From NCBI GenBank assembly GCA_030141605.1, contig JAQGDQ010000086.1:243418-307417 (forward strand): a DNA stretch of 64,000 bases, given 5' to 3'. This DNA is from Tubiluchus corallicola (Eukaryota > Priapulida > Priapulimorpha > Priapulimorphida > Tubiluchidae). Positions 20,447 through 31,993 of the stretch are shown in pieces. Each line of letters begins with the position of its first letter. Position 1 is the first letter of the stretch. The notes under the pieces were generated by a model. That model was not told where the DNA came from. It worked only from the letters and a program-made list of their open reading frames with translations, and did not search any database. A program made the translations under genes and the position numbers.

Positions 20447-23194
20447 TCACGGATCATATTGGTCAGTTTCGTCGTCTCCGTCCTGGTCCATAAGCGAAGA
20501 TTCGTAGTAACAATAATAAATTTTAATGTCTCCTTTGTCTAGCTCCAATGAGGGAACACTGCCCCAATACGTACTGCTAGTGAATGAATCTTCACAATCC
20601 CATTTGAACCACTCCACGCTATCTCTCATTCCCAAAACCTGGAAGGATACAAAACTATAATGAAGTCACTGAATTTTTTCCATGCACTAGCTATCATTTA
20701 CTCAACCGAAGAAAGAGTTTTTTCATTTATTGCAGTTTGACTTGCTGAATATGGATGGTTACTGGTTTTGTCATTTGTTTATTATTATATAAGTTACTAA
20801 TGTTTTTATTTTTTTGGCATAATTGATGTTAAGGTTCATCTTATAGAAAGGCTTTTTCAATATTCTGGCTTTCGTCGCGGTTTAAGAACACTTTGGCTCC
20901 AGATATTTAGGTCCGGGATATTTGAGCTCCAGCATTTGAATCCTGGATACCAGGGCACTAGACAATTTGGGCCCCAGATATTTGAACCCTGGATATTTGG
21001 ACCCCAATCAATTGTGCACAGACATTTGAGCCCCAGGCATTTGGACCAAAGGCTTTTGATGTCTTTTCATTGGACATTTAGAAAAATAGATGGATAAACA
21101 GACAGACAGACAGGCAGACAGACAGAGACACAGACAGGCAGACAGAAATGAATCTCGGGCGTGGCATGGTGGGGATGAAGCAGACGGGTTTTCACTTACC
21201 CTTTGACAAGCGCTTCCATGTCTGAACAGGTAAAACGGCTTGTTGGTTGGCAATCGTATAGGTTTACTAGCGTCTCCGTCATTTCTGCAGCAGTAGTATA
21301 TCTTCGTGTTATGATCATATTCACCGTGTGGCACGCTGGGAGAATACTAACAAATAAAAAATTAAAAAGCTTTTAATCAGATTTATTACAGGCACAGGTC
21401 TATCCTTAGGTCTATCCTGTTTCTGTAAGTTCTATATCGCACAAATACTGCTTTTTTACTTGCAAAATATGTTCGGTCTTACTCCGACTGTTAAAGTTTA
21501 TTTGGAACATGGTATGCAGAAATGTAGTCAGTCAGTCAGTCAGTCAGTCAGTCAGTCAGTCAGTCAGTCAGTCAGTCAGTCAGTCAGTCAGTCACTCCGT
21601 CAATCAGCTTATAAGTCTACAGTTTAAATTACTATGAACAGAGTTTTCATGTAAACACCTCATTCATACCGCGTTCTGGTTAAACAGATCTTCGTCGTCC
21701 CAGAAAACCCATCCGTCTTGAAAACCAACTGGACAAGCTTGATGGTAAGCGCGGAAAACGCAATATTCTCCTTCAGGCCACAACTCTGGTCTCTCGTTGG
21801 TATCCTGTTCATCCTCATTTTTGCTCACGTCTTCCTTCATACAAAAATGTTGCTCCATGTTGTTTTTTCTTAAAGACACATAATCGCCGTAGCATTTAAT
21901 TAGTTCCATGGCACGCCACAATACTTTTAAAGAATAGTGAATGATGTTGTGTGTTTACGTTACAATGAAGAGACGATGTAATCACAACATGCCTATAAAA
22001 ATATGCTACTTTTCTGAACTACGGTATTTTTAGGTACTGACACTGTTAAAATGGCAAATGTTACTGTGTTTTTCGAAGCTGAGCAGGTGTCAGGATTGAA
22101 AAGAAAAATGAAATATCATATAATCGTGTTTGTGTTTTTTTCGTAAAGTGCAATACTGTATTCTAAAAAAACTCATTATTTCGAAGTACTGTGGACTTCA
22201 AATATTCGTAATTCGTGTGATGCTGACGTTAGCATTTATTTTAACCTTACATTCATTAGATACGGCAATATTTTTGGATCAGTGGGCTCTTGAAGACAAA
22301 CTGCAAAGATTCATAGCTTGTGCTTGAATCATCTATAGTCGTCAACGTACTTGTATCAGTGCATATAGTTTCTAATTTAATACAATCATTTAACATCAAA
22401 TAATTTCGAACAATTTTAAGTCAAACAATTTAACGTAAAGGTGCACTACACCTTTTCTATTTTTTATTTTTTCCTTTTTTCCCCTTCGTTTCTTTTTCTT
22501 CTGCATAGTTGATGAACGTTCTAGTTATTAATCCGCTTTAAAATTCGGACTGAAAATGTAGTGCTTAATTTTTATGGACAAAATTTTTATGGATAAAGTT
22601 ATGTAACTGATTTTACTTATACTAATACGTACATTGATATTGAATGAACTATAGCCTGGGCTGAAATACAGAAGATATATAATTGTGCTTATAGCCTACT
22701 CGTATTTTCCAAAAAAATGTAGGGGATTGCTCCATTCATTATTAGGAAACCAATCCTCTGTGTCGTGATACCGCCATCCACTGTTCCATCCTGCAAATCC
22801 ATCGCTGGTGGAACACCCACTTAGAGGTTTGGCCAATCCATAAGCTCCTTTAGGCCACTGCGCTGTCTCCAGGTCCAGTTGTGAAACCCTGTCTGCTCCA
22901 GCTGTGGAAAAAGTAATGCCAAAATTGAGGTACTGGATAAAATTTTGATTTTTCTGATTTTACAAAACAGATTAATTCCCGCTTTCATCCAATAATTTCA
23001 TCAAGTTCAACTTTGCAAGTTTCGTTGCTTGCACAGCAATAGCCATCGATGTCCAAATACATATCAATACTTCATTTAATATATAATTGGAAAAAACATA
23101 TGTATAAAGGACTGTACATATCGTATTTACCTGGTGCCAAGACGAACAACTGGAAAACGCTGACGAACAATGATAGCGCCCAAAACAAAGCCAT
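20447..23194 (-). CDS. ApeC (apextrin C-terminal domain) secreted protein A, 267 aa
   Basis: Minus-strand exons: 23194-23131, 22901-22700, 21868-21670, 21346-21200, 20638-20447 (stop TGA), with intron phases 1,2,0,0. Residues 1-20 are a hydrophobic signal peptide (MALFWALSLFVSVFQLF). The rest is one ApeC domain: WPKGAYGLAKPLSGC and GWRYHDTED in exon 2, QHFCMKEDV, WPEGEYCVFRA and WVFWDDED in exon 3, SVPHGEYDHNTKIYYCCRNDG in exon 4, GMRDSVEWFKWDCED and IYYCYYES in exon 5. It ends in an acidic tail. ApeC proteins are secreted; characterised chordate members bind bacterial cell wall. The pathogen-recognition role here is inferred. Introns 3 and 4 carry GTCA and CAGA microsatellites. Confidence 0.9.
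20895..21045. repeat. Short-period degenerate tandem repeat (about 20 bp)
   Basis: Variants of ggaccccagatatttgagccc recur in intron 4 of ApeC gene A. The reverse complement of the same unit appears at 56560-56700. Confidence 0.6.
21090..21150. repeat. CAGA/GACA microsatellite
   Basis: Runs of cagacagacaggcagacaga immediately beyond the exon 4 donor of ApeC gene A. Confidence 0.85.
21527..21594. repeat. (GTCA)n microsatellite
   Basis: Seventeen near-perfect GTCA units in intron 3 of ApeC gene A. Confidence 0.95.
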
Positions 23195-24146
23195 CGTCCT
23201 TCCCTTTAAATTTTCTTACCACTAATGTTAATTTTACCATCGCAGTCAGCTGCTGGATACGTTTTTCCAAGGCCACGAAGTAAATAAAATATGCGTGAGT
23301 AAATTTGAGATAGACGTGAGAATTCAACCACCTGGTGATGTTGCTGATGTCTAGTTTTTCGACAGCTAGTCAGCCAGTATTTAAAATAAACCCTTTGGAG
23401 AATTTCCCCTGGTCTGCAGAGTAGTCCACTTTCTAAAATGTAAGGACCCCAAAATGCGCTAGTACACGAATTCTATTATTTCTGTAAAAGAAAGGCCGAT
23501 CTTATAGTTCATACTAATTCTCTGTTGCTGTTGTTTATTTTGAATTAATTGACGAGGTTCTTAAGCACAGCACAATGATAGATCTCACAGTTGGGCCTGC
23601 AACTGCAAGATCCAGTCAGGTATTTTTAACTGGTTAATTGGTGTTTCTGACTAGCTTTTGGGTTTGTTTCCACTGTAACGGTAAAATATTAATATTAATT
23701 ATTGATTAATTATTGATCTTCTATGCACATGCTTTGCGACTGTAAACTCTTTCGCTTTTGAGTCGATGAGGCTTCGCGTATATTGATACTTCACAACAAA
23801 TATGATATCAAGTGGTTATTGAACTTCTCATAATGACGGCTATATTGAACTGCACCCGCGGCCAAAATTTATGTTTCTTTGTAGTCTAACATAAAATATC
23901 CCTGTGCAACACTGTTCTGCCCCATGATATAAAATTTTAGCAAAATATATATCGACTTTAAAGTTAAATAATGATAGCTGATGTAATAACAGTGTTTTAA
24001 AGAACCAATTGAATTAAAGGATAGATTCAAACACGACGAATGGAAGGAATCAATCAAGGGAACACTGATCAAATAAAACATCGGGTAGAGTGATTTAATG
24101 AGTTTCAGACGCAAATGAATCGAGTTTTTAATGGGTCAAGGATCAA

Positions 24147-24728
24147 ATGATCAATGAATTCGAGAAACATAACAGCAGACTTCTCATGATTCACACAAAC
24201 ACAATAACAAAAATGTTTGAAAATGGAAGATTTGTTATTTAAAAATTTATTAAAACATTTTATAACTCCACGTCAATACAATTCTTCATTTTAGGTTTTT
24301 TAGTCTTTCTTGTGGTTGGCTCATAGTAACAATAATATATCTTGATATCACCCTTTTCATTTAATTCCATCTGAGGCACATTTCTCCAGTACGTGCTTGT
24401 ATTTATGGACTCTTCACAATCTCATTTGAACCGTTCGACTGAATCACGCACGCCCAATACCTACAAAGAGAATACCAAATAATTATGTCAACAATAAAAA
24501 AAACATGCTCACTGTTGTATTGTTAGTGTTGTAGTCGTGTCTGTTAAGGTCGAATTTTGACGAAATGGTTCTGCACTTTTGTCCTTTGGAGGTTTTAAAC
24601 GTTCACAGATAGCCACTTGGGTACTTTTCGCAGGCACGAGTAGTAAGTTACCTGAGCTTTCTTCTGGTGGTACGATTAGTGGAACACATATGTGGTAATA
24701 GCACCCAAGTTTCTATCCGTGAACGTTG
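24147..24728. repeat. Duplicated segment, copy 1 (pairs with 31448-31993)
   Basis: This stretch matches 31448-31993 closely in the same orientation. Shared landmarks include atgattcacacaaacacaa, aaaatgtttgaaaatggaag, the ApeC last exon and cttctggtggtacgattagt. Small indels distinguish the copies. Confidence 0.85.
24260..24460 (-). pseudogene. Pseudogenic ApeC last exon
   Basis: On the minus strand, after an intact acceptor at 24461-24462, the exon reads VLGVRDSVERFK, then an in-frame TGA where gene B has the TGG of FKWDCED. It resumes with DCEESINTSTYW and DIKIYYCYYEPTT. The bases are nearly identical to the last exon of ApeC gene B, including 3' flanking sequence. No other ApeC exons lie beside it, so it is an isolated duplicated fragment. 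Confidence 0.85.
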
Positions 24729-24759
24729 TATCTGTAATGCATGTAAAGCAATAAGTCTA

Positions 24760-26035
24760 GAGTTTGATTTGACAATTTGTCTGCTATGCTACTTTTATTG
24801 ATAGCAGTCGCAGACAAATTAAAGTTACCTAAGTTTATAAAAATGCTGTTGAGAGCATTTCCAATGTCTTTTAGGGTTGTTATTACAGTACTATTAACTA
24901 GACTCTCTTTTATATTCGATTGATAATTTTCAAGCTATTTAGAACATTTTTAATGATATTCCATTTGTGTTTGGCTGATTATGCATTATTATACTGTTCT
25001 AAAACATCTATTTTTCAAACGACGATTGAGATTATTAAATTTATTTCGAGCTGTCTTGTAATTTTCATAATTGGGTTTACTTTTCAACTTTTCCCATGTT
25101 TTATATAAATCGTTTTTAGCTTTTCTAATTTTGCATTACTACACGCGCTCAGAGATTTTTGTCTATAATTAATTAACGTTCTAGCGGCGCCCGGTGGGAC
25201 TCACGGAAGGAGATATACGGCTCATCAGAAAGAGGAAGAACAGGGCTACACGATGGTGTGGGCTATATTTTAGGGCAGGTCCACCGAGAGGAGTACTGGC
25301 GAGTTAATTAGATGTTCTATTTTCGGCGATTTTCGCTTAGAAAACTGTTGTGACGAATTCCATTGTGCTGACGTCATCCATTATTGCTTATAGCTTTAAT
25401 TCAGCAAAAAGCTGCTTTGCGTTAGTTAAACATACAGTAGGCACGAGTACAGGTTTTGCGTTAGGTAAGTAGGCAGGATGTTACGGGCTTTGCGTTATAC
25501 ATGAGGACTGTGTAGGATGTTCGCGTGTTATTGATTATACGTGGTTTTTTACGCAAAATCTTTTGCGGGGCCTTTGCTAGTAATTAATTATTCCAGATTT
25601 TGTTTTGATAGTTTTGTAAGGAGCGTGTAGGTTCAGACAGTATTCTATATTGTTTAGTAAGATTTCGACTTGCTTGAGCAATATGTGTTTTTAAAGTTCA
25701 TTTTACTTAAATCTCTTACAAAGGAGTCCTTGTTATAGTGGCTATAGTCTCTGATGGTGTGCCATTTAGGCTCCAAGTTAAGATCTGCAAACGGGTAATA
25801 TCTACTATTATAGTGAAGTTGTGGTCTGAATAATTACAAGAGAAGCTGTCTTCAGATATGAAATTATTGCAGTTAGCATTTGAGATGAAGTGGTGGATTA
25901 TAGTTTTGGTATTTTTCCTTATTCTTGTTGATTTACAATTCTTTAGTATTTTTAAATTGTATTTAGCCAATAGGTCTTTGTAATTTTTACATGTCGATGT
26001 TGAGGTTTTCCATTATTAAAACTTGTTTATTTCCA
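24760..26035 (-). mobile_element. Degraded non-LTR retrotransposon (LINE) fragment
   Basis: Minus-strand frames, broken by stops and shifts, show in order: VLIMENLNIDM (endonuclease GDFNIDL-like), NYKDLLAKYNL, STRIRKNTKTIIHHF, and NYSDHNFTI (terminal SDH motif of the AP endonuclease). Then comes the lysine-rich linker (LYKTWEKLKSKPNYENYKTA, AKHKWNIIKNVL) and DIGNALNSIFINLG, which precedes reverse transcriptase in CR1/L2/jockey-type elements. The reverse transcriptase itself is missing. It is a dead copy, interrupted by the insertion at 25176-25580. Confidence 0.75.
25166..25590. mobile_element. MITE-like insertion with 10-bp target duplication inside the LINE
   Basis: Perfect 10-base direct repeats TAATTAATTA at 25166-25175 and 25581-25590 flank about 405 bases. 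Removing the insert and one repeat rejoins the LINE frame. The insert has short imperfect inverted ends (CTAGCGGCGCCC near the left, GGGGCCTTTGCTAG at the right) and no coding capacity. Confidence 0.6.
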
Positions 26036-26039
26036 TATA

Positions 26040-27500
26040 TTGCTCGTTCTACTTCTAATTCAAAATTACACTCTTACCTATAGCGTTTGGAAAGTTTGCT
26101 TGCAAACGTATTACTTGTACGTGGGCTCCTTAAGAATTTTGGTTATGACTATAATGACTAAAGTAGGCAACAATTTCAAACAAATTCTGATTTTTCAAAC
26201 GGATTCTATTTTCCATAATTTCCATTATTCGCAGAAAGTGAGAATGATCGTCTTGGCGAACATCCATAATTTGCTGTACGTGGCTAAAAACTGCAAGATT
26301 ATTCTTACGCCTGAATTCGAATAAAGCCACTGTCATAAATACATTTTTTTGTTCTGCCACATTGCATTTACATTTGTTTCGCTTCATAGATGAAATGCTT
26401 GTCAGCTTCATTGATTTTTAGTTTTTGTAGTTACTGTGGCTCGTACCGGGATAAGATTAATAATTAAGTTTAGAACTGAAGGATGTTTGAAATGAGCTTA
26501 TACTCGGCTCTTTGCATGCCCTATCTGCATTTTTGTCTGTAGTTTTATCCTGCTTTCAAATTTCATACGTGTTTGCAAATACCATTTTAATCAAGATTAC
26601 GTAATAAATTAACTGCATCAATAAATAAATAAACTTGTGCTGTCATGTCAATAGTTGTTGAAGACCAAGTAAAGAGAGATGTCGTGCTGAATGTGTATGA
26701 CTATAACATGCAGCCATGTCGTGTTTGTAATTTACTATCTAGTTCCATCATGATCTAGCGCAAAGAGGGCGCAAAAACAGGATACATGATTGAAATTGTC
26801 AAAGTACACAAAAAAGTTACTCAATGCTGTTTGATATTCTTAGGTGTAAATAGCTCGTGTTTAAGTGACACAAAATTTACAAACCACAGTTCTATATGTT
26901 TTTCTTTCTGCATGTCGAAAATAATGTCACCCATTTGTAAGTTTGTAGTTTGTAGAAACTGCGAATTATATAAAGGGCTTGGCAGTTATCAGGGCGATCG
27001 TTCAAGACTCTAAGAAGCAATGAAAAATAAAAAAGACGATGAATACTTTTTTCTTAATTTAATTTGTATTTAAATTAATGAAATTGATTTTTACGAGTGA
27101 AAATTTTGCATCAATGTACGCAAAATTGCGGAGTACAAATTTTTTTAGTGGGCATTACATTTCCTTTTCTAAAACAAATCGCCAAAGCAGAACAAATACG
27201 GAAAAGTTCATTGAATATCAAAAATAAAATTTAAGTATTATTTTTTATTAGTCCTTTGAATTTTTCTATACTAACAATTATCAACAATGTGGCGTTAACA
27301 ATGCTACGTTGTTAATTACCGCATTACAGAGGTTTGGTGTCTTACCAACAATATTATCATCAAGGGCAAATAAGCCGCAAAATTAATTACCATTAAATAA
27401 ATGATTTGATTGCCCCCAACAATTAAACAATTTTACAACAAGGCCAAGGGCTGCGGAGGAAGACAAAGAGGAGGAAAACAGTCTTCTTCTCCCTTTTCCT
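26040..27500. other. Intergenic, no gene recognised
   Basis: AT-rich with only short unsupported frames. The first 300 bases may be further decayed LINE sequence, but no motif is clear. Confidence 0.5.
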
Positions 27501-27510
27501 GCTCCTCTTC

Positions 27511-27586
27511 CTACGAAGTTCCCACAACCTCTTCCTCTTCTTCTTCCTCTTCCTCTTCCTCTTCCTCTTCTTCTTCCTCTTCCTCT

Positions 27587-27621
<35 letters not shown>

Positions 27622-28527
27622 TTCCTCTTCCTCTTCTTCTTGCACGTCGCAAAGAGATCCAATGTAGCCATCGACGCATCGGCAAATAACTTCGCCTACA
27701 CCATCGTCATCATCAAAACAGCAATCTCCTTTCAAGCATTGACACTCGCAGCCGTCATCCGTCAGTTCCACTTGACCAGAATCTGCCATGCAGGTACAAG
27801 ATCCATCATCCCTCATCAAGGCTGGGAACTGACAAATACACGTTCCATCAGTAGCCGTGTCCCAAGGTGCATCTGGGCATCGACATCCATAACCGTCCGT
27901 TTCTGCTATCATCGGTGGAGGACAAACACAATACTCTCCGTCAAACACCATCCCACCTGGGCAAGGAGGAATCACTCCATACGCATGCGTAAACCCGCTG
28001 TACAACTCTCTAACGGTTGAACATGTTTCCGGTTCGTTTGATGCTCGCCTGGAAGAAGAACACTTAAGGATATATCTTAGAAAATAATAGTGCTTCCGTG
28101 TCCACGGAAACTCGATAGAGATGATAGTACTATACTGAGTACCAGATGGTTTCTTGCGTGATCTGACCATGCAGTCGTTGAAGTCAATAACAAAATAAAC
28201 GGTGCGTTTACCATTTCCGTAAACTGTGCACGTTTTGTAACCGCCTTTGTAGTCCAATGCAGTGTTGATAGTCCCAAAAAATGGCTTCCTGAATATTATT
28301 CTGGCAACCATAAAGTCGCACCCGTCATAACACCGAACTCTGATGCGTCTAATTGCGGGCCTGTCGTCGCCGAATATTCTTCTCACACTTCCTTTGTACT
28401 CAATATCCTCAGCAACGGGAGCGTAACACATCATAATAAAGCAGTGCAAGCACAATAAAATGCTGCAGAATGTGGCAATCCAACTATTGCGCAGACTCAT
28501 GCTACGTAAAATACCAAATGGCAACAA
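27511..28527 (-). CDS. Secreted ZP-N-like/EGF-like protein with poly-glutamate tail (338 or 329 aa)
   Basis: Intronless open frame. The second Met (28500, MSLRNSWIATFCSILLCLHCF) gives the better signal peptide; the first Met is at 28527. In the 329-aa numbering, residues about 45-150 have a ZP-N-like pattern: VRCYDGCDFMVARI, FGTINTALDY, KTCTVYGNGK, VYFVIDFNDC, YSTIISIEF and YILKC. Residues about 155-287 are Cys-rich, EGF-like modules (EYCVCPPP, GYGCRCPD, GTCICQFP, ECQCLKGDCC, CRCVDGYIGSLC). The tail is 37 uninterrupted Glu (288-324), then VVGTS and a stop. Family knowledge suggests an extracellular filament or coat protein. A full ZP-C half and membrane anchor are absent. The Glu run uses mixed GAA/GAG codons, so it may be unstable in length. 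The exact role is unknown. Confidence 0.75.
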
Positions 28528-31015
28528 CGACTTACAAAACCACCACCACCACCACCTACTTGACTAAAATCTTGTCATATCTGTATATGCTCGTTTACCA
28601 TGCATGAGAAAACATGCAGTATCCTTGGCTTCTGTCCTTGTTGATTTTGAAACGAGTGTACAAATGAATAAATGCGCTGTATAAGTTCCTTTGACCACAT
28701 GCGTGTATATTAACCAACTGTCTACATGACAAAGTACAGAACAAAATAGGAAGGAATTTTTCCTCCAGTTCTCTAAACCACGATTTTTTATAGTACCATT
28801 TCGGTACCACTTTGACTCAAGGCTATGTGAGAAGTCAAGAATATGAACAGAAAGCGAACATGAAAATATTCTGGAAAAAATAAAATACCAATTGATAAAA
28901 TGGGCGATTACTGCGTTATTATTCAATACGGGATATTAATGGTTTCAGCCTCCCTGTACGATATAGCAATTTTTATTGCGATTTCTTATTATGGTAATTT
29001 AGTTAATGCACCTTTATGCGCAGGTTGTGCAGGTGTTCTTGGTGAAAAACTCAACAAATTGTTTGTCAACGTGAAATGTTTTATTATTGGGAGAGAATTT
29101 TATTAAATAGCCAAAGTGTAATTAATAAAGCAAGGAATGTTAATGTCAGGAGATAAGCTGCGCTGGATTTGGTAAACAAGTAGATAAGTAACTTCAGGGA
29201 GATCGTTTATTGGTGGTTTCACCTATCATCATCCTCAGGCTATTTCTTTCATCGCGTGAACGCATACCTTTGTCAATAATGAACAAAGTTTCCGTCCTGC
29301 CACAATTACCAACATCATTGGTGCTGGATTCTGCCCTCAGTCTGCCAAACTGTATAGAAAGGCTCATATAGTACTTGTTTTCCAACGTATGGTTTACTTT
29401 ACTTAAAGTAAAAACTGGACCCAATCTTAAACTATACACTAGTACGCTCAAAACAATCGACCCTGTAAAATATTGAAAGGGAACATACTATTTTTTCAAG
29501 AATGACTTATGTAAAAGAATTATTATTATAAAAATGTAATTTCGCTTTCACTATATATATATATATATATATAGTTAGGTAGGCACTACTAGCATATGCA
29601 TCTTGGAAACGCATTTTACAAAAAAGAAGTGCTGTACCTCTCACTTCACGGTTGTTTAGTTTGTGATGTAGTACAGACCTCAGGCGTGAACACAGCGAAA
29701 AAGTTGAAATTTAAATTCAAAACTTAAAATTTGCCGAATTTCTGTATACATAACACTGAATGTTGTACAGTACAATTGTACCTCAATTTTTCGCTTTTGT
29801 AAACACGTGCAACACACTCGCATAATGTTTTTGCTGTTGAAAATTATTTTCAATTGTGGTGACATTGCTAGTTGGGCTCGCCCGCTATTAATTAAGTTTT
29901 TAACCTATTATTTATTTATCAGAAACGCCTGGTTTTATTATAAGCATTAAAATGTGTACTTTTTACCATACTTCATAATGGGGCAGGATGTAAAAGGTCT
30001 TCCTGTTTTCCTTTAAGTCTCGGAAATATTATAACACTCAAAAAGGATATTAGCATTGTTTAACAGTCATAGCAATTCGCCTCGAATTTGCATCTTCTCG
30101 CCTAAGAACTAACAGATTTACTATGATGGCTCAAACTGATAGTTTACAGACTGCAACTGTTTTTTTTGCAAATTTGCAAAATCGTTGCGTTGGTCTAGGT
30201 TTTTGCAGCCATTTAAAAAACAGAACAACGAACTGGAGAACAAAATAACAAATTTAATGTTTACCAAACAATATGAATGGGCCAGTTGATGGTTTTTATT
30301 CAAGTGCAAGTATTTAGAGCACCAATTACGCAAGGCCTCATCAAACACAATTAATGCAAATTATAACATGGAATTCTGGGATTCAAAATTTAACGTTTAT
30401 CCCATCTAGGTAAATTTTTATTTTGGTAAGTAAAAATATTGAGTCCATTAGTGGACATTTTAAAATCCTTGGTCGAATTGCAGGAATGATTCCTGACAAT
30501 CTCATTAGCAGTTGTTGCTGTTTCGATATTCCTGTAAAATAATGGGGACCTCTTGAAACACCCGATATTTTATTATGGTATTTTTCAATGTTATATATAA
30601 GCATATGTTGAGAATATATGGGAACCTTTAATAGGTGACCATTAATTGTATGGGGATCCAATTGTTAATCTATCTCGGCAATTATCTTATAAGCCAACCA
30701 AAATAGCGTTATGTTCTACGTGGTCGTATATATGTAAAAAGTTTCTAATAATTTCACAAGAGGCAACATTTTCTAAAATTAGACTGTATAAAGAAAGCAA
30801 GAAAAACTGATTGACATTTTTGCAGAAACTGAAGATTTTGCAACAATAGCTATAAAATTGAGCCTTTAAAATGAAGAGATGACAGTTTTCTTGAAAGTGC
30901 TTAATGAATTCACCTTGCTTGAATACATGGGAAGTGCATTTCACAATGAATCCTCAGCATTTAACTATTATACAACAAGCTACTTTTGGTAGACCCTGGA
31001 AGGCATTTGTTTCAT
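28528..31015. other. Intergenic, no gene recognised
   Basis: Only short frames without domains or splice context. A perfect (TA)n run lies at 29551-29574. Minus-strand frames at 30383-30944 show no motif I can name. Confidence 0.5.
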
Positions 31016-31024
31016 GGACCACCA

Positions 31025-31330
31025 TTTTGCCCCCTAATGGGGCCACAGGCTACCGTTCACACTGTAACCTATACCATTCGATTCGCCTTATCGAGACGTT
31101 TCATTTGGCGTGCTACATGGTACTATTCGTAGACACTCGATGCATTTCTATTCCCAACCCCAATTTTTCGGTTTTTCCCCCTAGCAGGGTCGCGGGTTAG
31201 CTATTCTCGTTGTAACCTATGCCATTCGACCCGCCTCATCGAGACCTTCCATTTGATGTCGTACAATGCACCATTGCTCGGTGCACGTCAGTTCCCAACA
31301 TCCATTTTTTGGTTTTTGCCCCCTAGTGGA
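31025..31330. repeat. Tandem duplication, unit about 145 bp
   Basis: The unit from ccccctaatgggg at 31030 (ctgtaacctataccattcg, cgccttatcgagacgttt) recurs from 31176 (ttgtaacctatgccattcg, cgcctcatcgagaccttc). A third partial start is at 31318 (ccccctagtgg). Confidence 0.75.
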
Positions 31331-31447
31331 AAATTTTGCTAGGTACGCACATCCTATATTTTGTGACGTGAAAGGCCACGACGCCACCTAGCAACATACA
31401 GAATATTATGTCCCTAGCTCAAAAACTAAGGGAGCAGATGGTTTTTA

Positions 31448-31993
31448 ATGATCAATGAATTAGAGAAATATAGCAGCAAACTTCTCATGATTCACACAAA
31501 CACAACAACAAAAATGTTTGAAAATGGAAGATTTGCTATTTGAAAATTTATTGAAACATTTTATAACTCCACGTCAATACAATTCTTCATTTTAGGCGCC
31601 AGGTTTTTTAGTATTTCTTGTGGTCGGCTCATAGTAACAATAATATATCTTGATATCACCCTTTTCATTTAGTTCCATCTGAGGCACACTTCCCCAGTAC
31701 GTGCTTGTATTTATTGAATCTTCACAGTCCCATTTGAACCATTCGACTGAATCACGCATGCCCAATACCTATAGAGAAAACACCAAATAATTATGTCAAC
31801 AATACAAAAACAGAATCTCTGTTGCGGTCCTGCACTTTGGCCCTTTGGAGGTTTTAAACGTTCACTGATAGACATTAGGTACAATTTGCAGGGACGAATA
31901 GCAAGTTATATCTGAGCCTTCTTCTGGTGGTACGATTAGTGACCTTGGAATACACAAGTGGCAATAGCACCCAAGTGTCTATCTGTGAACGTT
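31448..31993. repeat. Duplicated segment, copy 2 (contains the last exon of ApeC gene B)
   Basis: Source-like copy of the segment also found at 24147-24728. Here the exon is open and spliced into an intact gene, so this is probably the parental locus. Confidence 0.8.
31547..31552 (-). terminator. Polyadenylation signal of ApeC gene B
   Basis: TTTATT on plus reads AATAAA on minus, 40 bases after the gene B stop codon. Confidence 0.6.

Noticed and set aside
27410-27671. Poly-Ser and poly-Lys/Arg frames
   Set aside because: Other-frame readings of the glutamate-coding repeat of the ZP/EGF-like gene.
30383-30944. Two minus-strand frames as a possible transposon gene
   Set aside because: No catalytic motif or recognisable domain, and multiple stops between them.
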